A stretch of DNA of 46,059 bases, from NCBI GenBank assembly GCA_948434985.1, contig CAOJFV010000007.1:1-46059 (forward strand). The letters run 5' to 3'. The notes beneath the pieces are model-generated. The model made no database searches and was not told the DNA's origin. It was given only the letters and a program-made list of their open reading frames with translations. The translations under genes were made by a program, and so were the position numbers. This DNA is from an uncultured Clostridium sp. Its GTDB lineage: Bacteria; Bacillota; Clostridia; TANB77; CAG-508. Of this stretch, positions 9,400 to 18,254 are shown piece by piece (position 1 is the first letter of the stretch; every line of letters begins with the position of its first letter).

Positions 9400-9658
9400 A
9401 AAAATTAAAATTTTTCATTTTCAAAAATGCACCCACAAGAGCCAAATATCTAGGAACAAATGTACCATACCCAGTGGGTAAAAATTGGGTAATATCCACT
9501 CCAAAAATGCCCTAAAAATGCACAAATGTTCCGTAAAGCAAAACTCTTGTAAATACCTAAATACCAACAAAAACTCTAATTTTCACAAACTCGCAAAAAG
9601 CCGTCAAATGTCGCTCATAACCCGAAGGGGTAAAATATTTGACAACATATATGATAAA
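9400..9658 (-). other. C-rich block upstream of the 9382 gene, possible leader
   Basis: On the plus strand this 250-base stretch is rich in C and poor in G, opposite to the purine-rich coding strands of this genome. Read on the minus strand it would be a G/T-rich leader in front of the gene at 9382. It contains direct and inverted bits such as CCCAGTGGG and repeated GGGTAA. A long plus-strand open frame crosses it, but its residue composition (many Lys, Asn, Ser, Cys, His) does not look like protein. Confidence 0.4.
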
Positions 9659-10660
9659 ATGATAAAATTTGACAAATTAATTGCGAAATGTAATACTATT
9701 ATGTACAAAAATAGTGAAATATTAGAAATAATAATGAAAAAATATAAACTTAAATTAGGAATGAAACTAGATATTTTGTTATTAAATACTATAAAACAAA
9801 TAGAAGAAATGGAGATTAAAGATTTAATTTACATATTAGAAATTAATCCTAATACATATTATAAGTTAAAAAATGGAAAACAAATGTATACAAAATTAAA
9901 ATTTAATAGTCATAGTCAAATAAAAATATTAAAAGATGGAGAAAAAATAAACAAAATTCGATTTAAAACGATACAGAATAAATTAGGAATTAAAAATTAT
10001 ACATTAATGAAATTGCTAGGTATTACTAGGTATAAGTACAATAAGATGATGAAAAATGATAAATATGAAATCAATAGTATAGACATAAAAGCAAAACGTA
10101 TAGTTAAACTAATGAAAATAGATTTTAAATATATAAAAAAATATGGAAACAGGTATTATAAAATAGAGGAGCTTAATGAATATTGTAAAAAAAGAAAAAT
10201 AACGATTAACCAATTTGCAAAATATTACAGTAATAATGTCAAACACTATAAATTCAATAAAATAATAATAGAAAAGAGTGAAAAAGGATTTTGGATAGGT
10301 GGTAAGCTGAAATTATCAGAAAAATTTACAAATAAAAATTATAAAATACTATATAATAAGTGTGTGAAATTATCTAATAAAATGGCATATTTACTTCATT
10401 GTCAAAATCTTAAAGACGAATTCTGTGATATTGCTATATGTAAAATAGTAGAAGACGGAGGAGTTATTGTCAAGACTTTTTATTTTGACATTAAATTAAT
10501 GCTTAACATATTAATGACAAAAGCTAAATATGCAATATTTAATTATTATAAGAAAGAAAATAATAAAATGATATATTATGATGAATATGAGAATAATTAT
10601 TTAGAACATACAAAATTATTAACTGATAGTAGATACGATCCACAATTATTAGTGACATAA
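9659..10660 (+). CDS. hypothetical protein with several helix-turn-helix-like segments
   Basis: Very Lys/Asn/Ile-rich protein of about 333 residues. Three segments look like helix-turn-helix units: DLIYILEINPNTYYKLKNG, a stretch ending LLGITRYKYNKMMK, and TINQFAKYYSNNVKHYK. The C-terminal third has a helical region (LSNKMAYLLHCQNLKDEF, then KAKYAIFNYYKKENN) that loosely recalls sigma-factor-like proteins. The start is uncertain: the frame remains open to 9485 through the C-rich block, but no candidate ATG has a clear ribosome binding site. The ATG at 9659 is the first after that block. Function unknown; DNA binding is a guess. Confidence 0.55.
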   Translation: MIKFDKLIAKCNTIMYKNSEILEIIMKKYKLKLGMKLDILLLNTIKQIEEMEIKDLIYILEINPNTYYKLKNGKQMYTKLKFNSHSQIKILKDGEKINKIRFKTIQNKLGIKNYTLMKLLGITRYKYNKMMKNDKYEINSIDIKAKRIVKLMKIDFKYIKKYGNRYYKIEELNEYCKKRKITINQFAKYYSNNVKHYKFNKIIIEKSEKGFWIGGKLKLSEKFTNKNYKILYNKCVKLSNKMAYLLHCQNLKDEFCDIAICKIVEDGGVIVKTFYFDIKLMLNILMTKAKYAIFNYYKKENNKMIYYDEYENNYLEHTKLLTDSRYDPQLLVT

Positions 10661-10738
10661 AATATATTTATTTTAAATTAATGATATAATAATAAAACAG
10701 ACTAATCAATGAAACTATAGTTAGAAGGAGGCAACCAA

Positions 10739-11089
10739 ATGAAAAATATATTTATAGAATATCCAAAATGCTCAACATGTAAAAAAGCAAAAAAATGGTT
10801 AGAAGAAAACAAAATAGACTTTATAGAAAGAGACATAGTTACTGAAACACCAACAGTCATAGAACTAACTGAATGGATAAAAACAAGTGGACAAGAAATA
10901 AAAAAATGGTTTAATACAAGTGGACTAAAATATAAAGAATTAAACCTAAAAGAGAAACTATTAACCATTACAGATGAAGAAAAAATAAAGCTACTAGCAA
11001 GTGATGGAATGTTAATAAAAAGACCATTATTAATATCAGAAAAAGGAATTTTTATAGGCTTTAAAGAAGAAACTTGGAAAGTACTATAA
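10739..11089 (+). CDS. ArsC/Spx-family thioredoxin-fold protein
   Basis: Protein of 116 residues with the family opening IFIEYPKCSTCKKAKKWLEE, giving a C-x-x-C redox pair at residues 11-14, and the end region LIKRPLLISEKGIFIGFKEETW, which carries the conserved Arg-Pro of arsenate reductase-like proteins. Members include arsenate reductases, the regulator Spx and uncharacterised YffB-type proteins; the sequence does not decide among them, but length and the lack of nearby ars genes favour the uncharacterised type. RBS AGAAGGAGG is well placed. The next gene follows after 31 bases and is probably co-transcribed. Confidence 0.9.
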   Translation: MKNIFIEYPKCSTCKKAKKWLEENKIDFIERDIVTETPTVIELTEWIKTSGQEIKKWFNTSGLKYKELNLKEKLLTITDEEKIKLLASDGMLIKRPLLISEKGIFIGFKEETWKVL

Positions 11090-11120
11090 TTTAAAATATA
11101 AAAAATACTAGGAGAAAAAG

Positions 11121-11453
11121 ATGATAAAACGAGAAAAAATAATTAACTACATAAAAGAAAAATATAATGCAAATCCAGAATACTTATGGGATGACACACC
11201 AGATGCAGCAATCTTTAGACATAAGAACAATAAAAAATGGTTTGCATTAATAATGAATGTAAAAAATGAGGAGTACATAAATGTAAAAACAAATCCTGAT
11301 TATTCCGACCTATTAAGAAATACATATGATTATGTAATTCCTGCATACCACATGAACAAAGAACATTGGAATACAGTAATTATCAGTAAAGATGTAAATG
11401 AAACATTACTATATGAACTAATAGATCAAAGTTATGAATTAACAAAAAAGTAA
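11121..11453 (+). CDS. MmcQ/YjbR-family protein
   Basis: Protein of 110 residues. YLWDDTPDAAIFRHKNNKKWFALIM, then the INVKTNP and PAYHMNKEHWNTV segments, are the recognisable pattern of the YjbR family, whose fold resembles a DNA-binding domain though its function is not established. RBS CTAGGAGAAAAAG precedes the ATG. It shares a bidirectional terminator with the TetR gene that converges from the right. Confidence 0.9.
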   Translation: MIKREKIINYIKEKYNANPEYLWDDTPDAAIFRHKNNKKWFALIMNVKNEEYINVKTNPDYSDLLRNTYDYVIPAYHMNKEHWNTVIISKDVNETLLYELIDQSYELTKK

Positions 11454-11458
11454 AACAA

Positions 11459-11492
11459 AAGAGCCAAAGAATATTACTTCTTTGGCTCTTAT
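11459..11492. terminator. bidirectional terminator
   Basis: AAGAGCCAAAGAA pairs with TTCTTTGGCTCTT. A-rich and T-rich flanks allow it to serve both the YjbR-like gene and the converging TetR gene. Confidence 0.85.
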
Positions 11493-11512
11493 AGAAAAGT
11501 TTTTCGAATTTT

Positions 11513-12118
11513 CTATCGCTTTTGTTCTATCATATTTCTAATAGTATCATACAAATAAGGTTTGTACTCATTAATAGGTAATGGCTCATTATATAAAATA
11601 GAATTAAAACAAGTTGAACTCACAAGTTCAATAATCATAAACAATGTAACCTCTGGGTTATCTAATTTAATTCTATTATCTTCTATACCCTTTAAGAACA
11701 ATTTATAAACACTATCTTCTTTATCACCATTATCTTCATATATCTTAATAACAGTTTTACTATAAATCCCCCAAGATAAATTTTTCGAAATAAACTTCAA
11801 AAGCAAAGGAGCCTTAGCTAATTCATCAATAACATAATTTATAATAAAAATAACTTGATCAGATAAATTAGCAATATAATTTTTTCTAAGTTCATATAAA
11901 GCGTCATTAAACAATCTATGAGATTTCTTAGCAATTAAAATATCTCTAATTTCATATTTATCTTTAAAATACAAATAGAAAGTACCCTTGGCAACATTTG
12001 CATTATCTACAATTTCTTGAATAGAAGTATCCTTAATACCCTTTTCAGTAAATAGTTTAAAAGCAGTATTAAGAAGTCTTGATTCCTTATTTTCGTCTAA
12101 ATCTTCATTTTTCACCAT
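11513..12118 (-). CDS. TetR-family transcriptional repressor
   Basis: Protein of 201 residues. The N-terminal DNA-binding domain shows AFKLFTEKGIKDTSIQEIVDNANVAKGTFYLYF in two halves (helix-turn-helix about residues 28-50), ending with the canonical FYLYFKDKYEI. The C-terminal ligand domain is divergent, as is normal. It is divergent from the MMPL exporter gene at 12269, and the intergenic region holds palindromes of TGAC-n-GTCA type over both promoters. The expected role is repression of the exporter operon and of itself, relieved by a small hydrophobic ligand. The ligand cannot be read from sequence. Confidence 0.9.
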   Translation of the reverse strand: MVKNEDLDENKESRLLNTAFKLFTEKGIKDTSIQEIVDNANVAKGTFYLYFKDKYEIRDILIAKKSHRLFNDALYELRKNYIANLSDQVIFIINYVIDELAKAPLLLKFISKNLSWGIYSKTVIKIYEDNGDKEDSVYKLFLKGIEDNRIKLDNPEVTLFMIIELVSSTCFNSILYNEPLPINEYKPYLYDTIRNMIEQKR

Positions 12119-12143
12119 ATATCACCTTAATGTACATTATTAC

Positions 12144-12248
12144 ATAAATTAGACGAGCGGTCAATAACAAAAATTAAAAAAATATTAAAAAAACATATTG
12201 ACCATCGGTCACAATCGGAGTATAATACCATATAATGACTAATGGTCA
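12144..12248. promoter_or_regulatory. divergent promoters with TetR operators
   Basis: Rightward promoter: TTGACC at 12198-12203, 17-base spacer, TATAAT at 12221-12226. Operator 1, TGACCATCGGTCA (12199-12211), overlaps the -35; operator 2, TGACTAATGGTCA (12236-12248), lies at the expected transcript start, with centres 37 bases apart. Leftward promoter for the repressor: TTGACC, 17-base spacer, AATAAT on the minus strand around 12137-12165, with a further TGACC half-site. The arrangement predicts joint repression of exporter and repressor. Confidence 0.8.
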
Positions 12249-12268
12249 GCAAAGAAAGGAGAGGTATT

Positions 12269-14335
12269 ATGCAAAAATTCGGAAAAGCTATTTGCAAATA
12301 CAGAAAAATAATACTAGTCATAGCTTTATTATTATTAATTCCATCTATCATAGGAATAAAAGTAACCAAAATCAATTACGACATATTAGTGTATCTTCCA
12401 GAAGATGTAGAAACAATTAAAGGAGAAAAAATACTTTCAGAAGATTTTAATATGGGAGCATTTTCAGTAGTAATAATAGATGATATGAAAACAAAAGACA
12501 TAGTAAAACTAGAAGAAAAAATAAGAGAGCTAGACAATGTAGAAAAAGCAGTAAGTATAGCAGATGTTTTAGGAACAAGTATACCTAAAGAAATGTTACC
12601 AGATGAAGTAAAAGATAAAATATATAAAGATAATGAAACTATAATGTTAGTTACATTCAAAGATCAAATATCACAAGACACTACAATGCAAGCAGTAGAG
12701 AAATTAAGAGAAATAACAGATGAACATTGTAAAATAAGCGGAATGACGGCAACAGTATTAGACACAAGAGATTTATCAAATTCGGAAATTGCAATATATG
12801 TTATTATAGCAGTCATACTATGTTTAATAGTACTAGAAATAGCATTAGATTCGTATATAGCACCAATATTATTATTACTAAACATAGGAATAGCAATTTT
12901 ATATAATATGGGAAGTAATGTAATACTCGGTCAAACATCATATATAACAAAAGCAATAAGTGCAGTTTTACAACTAGGAGTAACAATGGACTTTGCAATT
13001 TTCCTTTACCATAGTTATATGCAAGAAAAAGAAACTATAAAAGATATAAATGAAGCAATGGCAAACGCAATTAATAAAACACTTTTATCAGTAGTAGGAA
13101 GTTCATTAACAACAATAGCAGGATTTTTAGCACTATGCAGTATGGATTTAACACTTGGAAAAGACATAGGGCTTGTAATGGCAAAAGGTGTATTATTAGG
13201 AGTAATATGTGTAGTAACAATACTACCAAGTATGATACTTGAACTAAATACATTAATAGAAAAAACAAAACACAAAGAAATATTACCTAAATTTGTAACA
13301 GTAAAGAACTTTGTAATGAAACATTATAAAGCAATAATAATAGCATTTTTAATAATTTTACCAATAGCATTTTATGGATATACAAACACAGATATATATT
13401 ATAATTTAGATAAATCTTTACCAAAAGAATTACAAAGTGTATCAGCAAATGACGAATTAAAAGAAAAATTTAATATGGTATCAATGGAACTATTACTAAT
13501 AGATAAAGATGTACCAGATTATAAAATAAATGAAATGTTAGAAGAAATAGAAAAACTAGATGGTATAGAATGGACGATTGGGTATTCAAAAATTGCTAAA
13601 TCAGGAATACCAAAAGAAATTCTTCCAGAAGATGTAGTAGAAATATTCCAAAACGATAAATATCAAATGGTTATAATAAATTCAAAATATGAAATGGCAA
13701 CAGATGAACTAAACGAACAAGTCACAAAAGTAAATGAAATAATAAAAAAATATGACGAACACGCAATCCTTGCTGGTGAAGGGCCACTAATGAAAGACCT
13801 AGTAGAAATATCAAATCATGATTTTAACAGTGTAAATACAGTATCACTTGCAATAATATTTGTATTAATGATAATCGTATTAAAATCAATATCATTACCA
13901 GTAATACTAATTATAGTAATAGAATTTGCTATATTCATAAATATGGGAATACCATATTATACAAACGTAACCTTACCATTTATAGCATCAATAGTAATAG
14001 GAACAATACAGTTAGGAGCAACAATAGATTATGCAATACTAATAACAACAAAATACATAAGTGGAAGAAAAGAAGGAAAAGAGAAAAAAGAAGCAATAAG
14101 TGAAAGCTTAGAAACTTCAATAGGTTCAATAGCAATAAGCGGACTATGTTTCTTTGGAGCAACATTTGGAGTAGGAGCATATTCAAAAATAGAAATGATA
14201 GGTTCATTATGCACATTAATGTCAAGAGGAGCAATTGTTAGTATGGTATGTGTTATAACAGTACTACCATCACTATTAATGGTATTTGATAAAGTGACTT
14301 GTAAAACCACAATAGGAATGAGAAAATTAAAATAA
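12269..14335 (+). CDS. MMPL/RND-family exporter
   Basis: Membrane protein of 688 residues with two similar halves: an N-terminal helix, an extracytoplasmic domain of about 150 residues, then five to six membrane helices, repeated. Each half has the family motif in the helix carrying the proton-relay Asp: GVTMDFAIFLYHSY in half 1 and GATIDYAILITTKY in half 2. Members export lipids, hydrophobic compounds or drugs using the proton gradient. Start 12269 has AAAGGAGAGG upstream and lies just after operator 2. It forms an operon with the coiled-coil protein at 14356 and the membrane protein at 16346. Confidence 0.92.
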   Translation: MQKFGKAICKYRKIILVIALLLLIPSIIGIKVTKINYDILVYLPEDVETIKGEKILSEDFNMGAFSVVIIDDMKTKDIVKLEEKIRELDNVEKAVSIADVLGTSIPKEMLPDEVKDKIYKDNETIMLVTFKDQISQDTTMQAVEKLREITDEHCKISGMTATVLDTRDLSNSEIAIYVIIAVILCLIVLEIALDSYIAPILLLLNIGIAILYNMGSNVILGQTSYITKAISAVLQLGVTMDFAIFLYHSYMQEKETIKDINEAMANAINKTLLSVVGSSLTTIAGFLALCSMDLTLGKDIGLVMAKGVLLGVICVVTILPSMILELNTLIEKTKHKEILPKFVTVKNFVMKHYKAIIIAFLIILPIAFYGYTNTDIYYNLDKSLPKELQSVSANDELKEKFNMVSMELLLIDKDVPDYKINEMLEEIEKLDGIEWTIGYSKIAKSGIPKEILPEDVVEIFQNDKYQMVIINSKYEMATDELNEQVTKVNEIIKKYDEHAILAGEGPLMKDLVEISNHDFNSVNTVSLAIIFVLMIIVLKSISLPVILIIVIEFAIFINMGIPYYTNVTLPFIASIVIGTIQLGATIDYAILITTKYISGRKEGKEKKEAISESLETSIGSIAISGLCFFGATFGVGAYSKIEMIGSLCTLMSRGAIVSMVCVITVLPSLLMVFDKVTCKTTIGMRKLK

Positions 14336-14355
14336 ATATAAAGGAAGGGATAAAA

Positions 14356-16314
14356 ATGAATAAAATAATTTCAAGAATAACATCAGTTGCACTTCTAGGA
14401 ACAATGCTTACATACACTGTACCAGTATTTGCATACACAAAAGAAGAAACAGTATATTCAAAAATGAATCAAAATGGAGAAATATATAATACAATTGTAA
14501 ATAGCCATATAAAAAATGAAGAAGCTTTACAAACAATAAATGATATATCAGACTTACTTAATATTGAAAATATAGTTGGAAATGAAAAATTTACACAAAA
14601 TGAAAACCAATTAGTATGGGATGCGAGTGGTAGTGATATATATTATCAAGGAAACACAAATAAAGAATTACCAATAGAATGCAAAGTAAAATATGAACTA
14701 AATGGAGAAGAAATAGAAGCAAAAGACATAGCAGGGAAAAGTGGAAAAATAAAAATAACAATAGAATATGTAAATAAAGATAAACACGAAGAAAAAATAT
14801 ATGGGAAAATTGAAAATTTATATACACCATTTGTAGTAGTTTGTGGAGCAGTTGTAGAAAATGAAAACAACAAAAATATTGAAATAACAAATGGTAAAAA
14901 AATAGATGACGGAACAAAAACAATATTAGTAGGAATAAGTATGCCAGGATTAGGAGAAAGCTTAGGTATTAGCGAAGACAAATTAGAAATTCCAAGTAAA
15001 GTAGAAATATCAATGGAAAGTACTGATTTTGAATTAGGAAATATAATAACATATGTAACACCAAAAGTAATAGAAAATGACAACGAATTACTTGATGAAA
15101 TAAACAAGTTATATAGTAAAGTAAATACTTTAGAAACATCAAGTAAACAAATAGAAGATGGAGCAAATACTTTAAAAGATGGAGTAACTACCTATAGTGA
15201 AAAATCACAAGAATTTAATAGTGCAATGAAACAAGTATCAAGCGGAGTAAGCAGTGCTAATAAAAATTATGAGCAAATAAATTCAGGAATAGGTAAATTA
15301 AACGAAAGTTCTAAAACATTACAAACAGGTGCAAAAGGCATAGCAGATGGAACAAAACTAGTATCTACAAATATAGCAACAGTAAGCGAAAAACTACAAG
15401 AATTAAAAGCAGGAACAAAAGAACTTGAACAAGGAGAAAAGAGTATAAAAGACGGATTAGATAAAATATTAGTAGCTATAAATCAAATAGAAACTCAAGA
15501 TAATACAGCAAAAATTAAAGAATTAGAACAATTAATAGCTACAAATGAAAGTACAATAAAAACTTTAAATGCAAGCATTAGTAAATTAAAAGAACAATCA
15601 GAGATAGTAAAAGATGAGACACAATTAACCACAATAAAAGCACAAATGCAAACAAATCAAAATATAATTAAATTACTTGAAGCAAACCAAAAAGCAAATA
15701 AAGAAACACTAGCGACACTAAAGAAAACAGATGCAAGTACAATAAAACAATTACAAGATGGGTTAAAATCAGTAAGTGAAGCAATGAAACAACTACAAAC
15801 AGGAACAAACAAGTTATATAATGGAGCAACTGAACTATCAAATGGAGCTAAAACATTAGATGCTAAAACAAAAGAATTAGCTACAGGAGCTGAAAAATTA
15901 TATGCAGGAACTGTACAATTAACAGCAGGAACAAAAGATTTAAGTACAGGATCAAATCAAATGAAACAAGGACTAAGCCAATTAGATACTGGAGCAAAAG
16001 AATTAACAAAGGCAAATGATCAACTAACACAAGGAACTTCTACAATAAAAAATGGAGCAACTAGCTTAGCAGAAGGAATACAAAAATTTAACTCTGAAGG
16101 CGTACAAAAAATCTGTAATTATATAAATGGAGACGTGAAAAAAGTAACAAAAAGATTAGAAAAACTAGAAGAATTATCAAATGAATACAACAATTTTACA
16201 ATGATAGATGGTAAAAATGAAGGAAGTGTAAAATTCATAATGATAATGGACAGTATAAAACAAAATGAACAAGTAAAAGAAGAAGCAATTTTACAAGATA
16301 AAAAAGAAAATTAG
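14356..16314 (+). CDS. secreted coiled-coil protein partnered with the MMPL exporter
   Basis: Protein of 652 residues with a signal peptide (SRITSVALLGTMLTYTVPVFA, cleavage after FA). A beta-rich domain of about 230 residues is followed by a long helical region with repeated units such as LQTGTNKLYNGATELSNGAK and LYAGTVQLTAGTKDLSTG. Such YhgE/Pip-like repeats with spaced Gly are typical of extracytoplasmic helical proteins encoded beside MMPL or YhgE exporters in Bacillota. It lies 20 bases after the exporter gene with RBS AAGGAAGGG. It probably forms an external tube or scaffold for the exporter; that role is inferred. Confidence 0.8.
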   Translation: MNKIISRITSVALLGTMLTYTVPVFAYTKEETVYSKMNQNGEIYNTIVNSHIKNEEALQTINDISDLLNIENIVGNEKFTQNENQLVWDASGSDIYYQGNTNKELPIECKVKYELNGEEIEAKDIAGKSGKIKITIEYVNKDKHEEKIYGKIENLYTPFVVVCGAVVENENNKNIEITNGKKIDDGTKTILVGISMPGLGESLGISEDKLEIPSKVEISMESTDFELGNIITYVTPKVIENDNELLDEINKLYSKVNTLETSSKQIEDGANTLKDGVTTYSEKSQEFNSAMKQVSSGVSSANKNYEQINSGIGKLNESSKTLQTGAKGIADGTKLVSTNIATVSEKLQELKAGTKELEQGEKSIKDGLDKILVAINQIETQDNTAKIKELEQLIATNESTIKTLNASISKLKEQSEIVKDETQLTTIKAQMQTNQNIIKLLEANQKANKETLATLKKTDASTIKQLQDGLKSVSEAMKQLQTGTNKLYNGATELSNGAKTLDAKTKELATGAEKLYAGTVQLTAGTKDLSTGSNQMKQGLSQLDTGAKELTKANDQLTQGTSTIKNGATSLAEGIQKFNSEGVQKICNYINGDVKKVTKRLEKLEELSNEYNNFTMIDGKNEGSVKFIMIMDSIKQNEQVKEEAILQDKKEN

Positions 16315-16345
16315 AATATAGGAGATAAAAAATGGAATATATAAA

Positions 16346-16726
16346 ATGATAAATTACATATCAGCAAAAGGGAAGTACAGTTTTTATAATTATGACTTTA
16401 TATATGGACTAATGGCAATAATAATAGGAAGTATAACAATGATATATTCAAATGCAATTGGATCAATATTTAGAATAATAATAGGAATATGGATTATATA
16501 TAGTTCATTTATAAGAATGAGTTTAGCCGTAAAATTAAAAGCAATAGATGTAAAAGTATGGATATATACTTTAATATTAGCGGTAATAATGTTTGTGTGT
16601 GGATTATATATAACATTAAATTCAGGAACAATAATAGTTACTATAGGAATTATGATAATAATTTATTCAGTAATAGATATAATAGAGGATATAATATTTA
16701 TGAAAAATGTAAAAGAAATTTTCTAA
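16346..16726 (+). CDS. DUF308-like small membrane protein
   Basis: Protein of 126 residues with four likely membrane helices (FIYGLMAIIIGSITMIY, FRIIIGIWIIYSSFI, WIYTLILAVIMFVCGLYI, TIIVTIGIMIIIYSVIDII), resembling the DUF308 family. The best ribosome binding site (AGGAGA) does not serve this ATG but an ATG at 16332 that opens a five-codon frame (MEYIK, stop). That stop overlaps the real start as ATGA, so translation is probably coupled from a tiny leader. Third gene of the exporter operon; function unknown. Confidence 0.75.
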   Translation: MINYISAKGKYSFYNYDFIYGLMAIIIGSITMIYSNAIGSIFRIIIGIWIIYSSFIRMSLAVKLKAIDVKVWIYTLILAVIMFVCGLYITLNSGTIIVTIGIMIIIYSVIDIIEDIIFMKNVKEIF

Positions 16727-16807
16727 ATTGTGGTATGCTACTAATGTAAAGATACATACTAGAATAAATATTGTTGTTATATAACAAAATATATGATATA
16801 AAATATT

Positions 16808-16834
16808 AAGAAGTAGAATACTCTACTTCTTTTA
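16808..16834 (+). terminator. terminator of the exporter operon
   Basis: AAGAAGTAGA pairs with TCTACTTCTT and is followed by TTT. It ends the MMPL operon before the CCA-adding enzyme gene. Confidence 0.8.
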
Positions 16835-16862
16835 TTTTAAATGAAAAAAGGAGATGGTATCC

Positions 16863-18101
16863 TTGGATATAAATTCAATTGCAGAAAGAATCCATAAAGC
16901 AGGAGGAAAACTATACCTTGTAGGTGGAGCAATAAGAGATGAAATAATGGGAAAAGAAATATATGATAAAGATTACTCAGTAACAGGAATAGAAAAAGAA
17001 CAATTTAAAACTTTGTTTCAGGATGCAATACCTAGAGGAAAATCTTTTGAAGTATTCGATATAGAAGGAGCAGAATTTGCACTTGCAAGAATAGATAGAA
17101 AAACGGGTGTAGGACATAAAGAATTTGAAACTAAAACATCAAAAGAAATTACAATAGAAGAAGACCTAGCAAGAAGAGACATAACAATAAATGCAATAGC
17201 GAAGGAAGTATTAACAGGAAAAATTATAGATCCATTTAATGGAATAAAAGATATAAAAAACAAAACAATAAGAGCAACAACAAAAGCATTTAGTGAAGAC
17301 CCATTACGTGTATATAGAGTGGCAAGAATTGCAGCAAAAACAGGATTTTATGTAGAAAAAAGAACATTAGAACTTATGGAATTACTAAAACAAGAGTTAA
17401 ATACACTATCAAAAGAAAGAGTATTTAATGAATTTGAAAAAGCATTAGAAACAGATAAGCCATCAATCTTCTTCAATGTTCTAAGAGATGCAAATGTATT
17501 AGACGAGCATTTTAAAGAAATATACGACTTAATCGGTTCACTTCAACCAGTAGAATATCATCCAGAAGGAGATAGCTACAATCATACAATGCTCGTGGTA
17601 GATAAAGCCGCCTCATTAACAAAAGACACAGGTATTCGTTTTGCGGCATTAGTACACGACTTAGGAAAAGGAGTAACACCAAAAAGTATGTATCCACATC
17701 ATTATGGACATGATGAAAAAGGAGTAGAAATAGTACAAAAATTTGGACAAAGAATTGGTACACCAAATAAATGGATATCTTATGGAAAAGTATCAGCAAA
17801 AGAACATATGAAAGGTGGAATATTCTATAAAATGACACCACCAAAAAAAGTAAGCTTTATAGAAAGAGTAGCAAAATCAAAATTAGGACTATATGGATTG
17901 CAAATAGTAGTGATTGCAGATAAATGTAGTACTAGAAACACCAATTTAAAAGATATAGAATTTGAAAAAATAGGTGAAGAATGTTTAAGCAAAATAAATG
18001 GAAAATATATAAAAGAAAAATATGGAATAGAAGAAGGAATTAAATTTAAAGACAAATTACACGAAGAAAGAATTAATTGGATGAAACAACGTTACAGTTA
18101 A
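16863..18101 (+). CDS. cca: CCA tRNA nucleotidyltransferase with HD domain
   Basis: Adds or repairs the CCA end of tRNAs. The nucleotidyltransferase head shows LVGGAIRDEIMG and YDKDYSVTG (metal-binding Asp pair), then RRDITINAIA and the RVYRVARIAAKTGF motif. An HD phosphohydrolase domain follows (ALVHDLGKG, about residue 265). I prefer the TTG start at 16863: it lies nine bases after GGAG, whereas the in-frame ATG at 16854 begins inside the binding site. Length of about 412 residues suits HD-containing members. No frame interruption occurs in this gene. Confidence 0.9.
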   Translation: MDINSIAERIHKAGGKLYLVGGAIRDEIMGKEIYDKDYSVTGIEKEQFKTLFQDAIPRGKSFEVFDIEGAEFALARIDRKTGVGHKEFETKTSKEITIEEDLARRDITINAIAKEVLTGKIIDPFNGIKDIKNKTIRATTKAFSEDPLRVYRVARIAAKTGFYVEKRTLELMELLKQELNTLSKERVFNEFEKALETDKPSIFFNVLRDANVLDEHFKEIYDLIGSLQPVEYHPEGDSYNHTMLVVDKAASLTKDTGIRFAALVHDLGKGVTPKSMYPHHYGHDEKGVEIVQKFGQRIGTPNKWISYGKVSAKEHMKGGIFYKMTPPKKVSFIERVAKSKLGLYGLQIVVIADKCSTRNTNLKDIEFEKIGEECLSKINGKYIKEKYGIEEGIKFKDKLHEERINWMKQRYS

Positions 18102-18254
18102 GACTACAATACTAAAATAGCACGAATATATTACTATATAGGAGCAGTAATATAGTCTGAACATTAACAAAAAATGGCTAAAAATTGCAATAATTACTTG
18201 AACTAACAGCATTTATCATATATAATAAGGACAATAGATTTTTGGAGGAAACCA

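Noticed and set aside
9485-9658. N-terminal extension of the 9659 gene through the C-rich block
   Set aside because: The frame is open, but the residue content is unlike protein from this genome and there is no ribosome binding site.
12235-12268. Earlier start of the MMPL gene at 12242
   Set aside because: That ATG lies inside operator 2 and has no ribosome binding site; 12269 has an excellent one.
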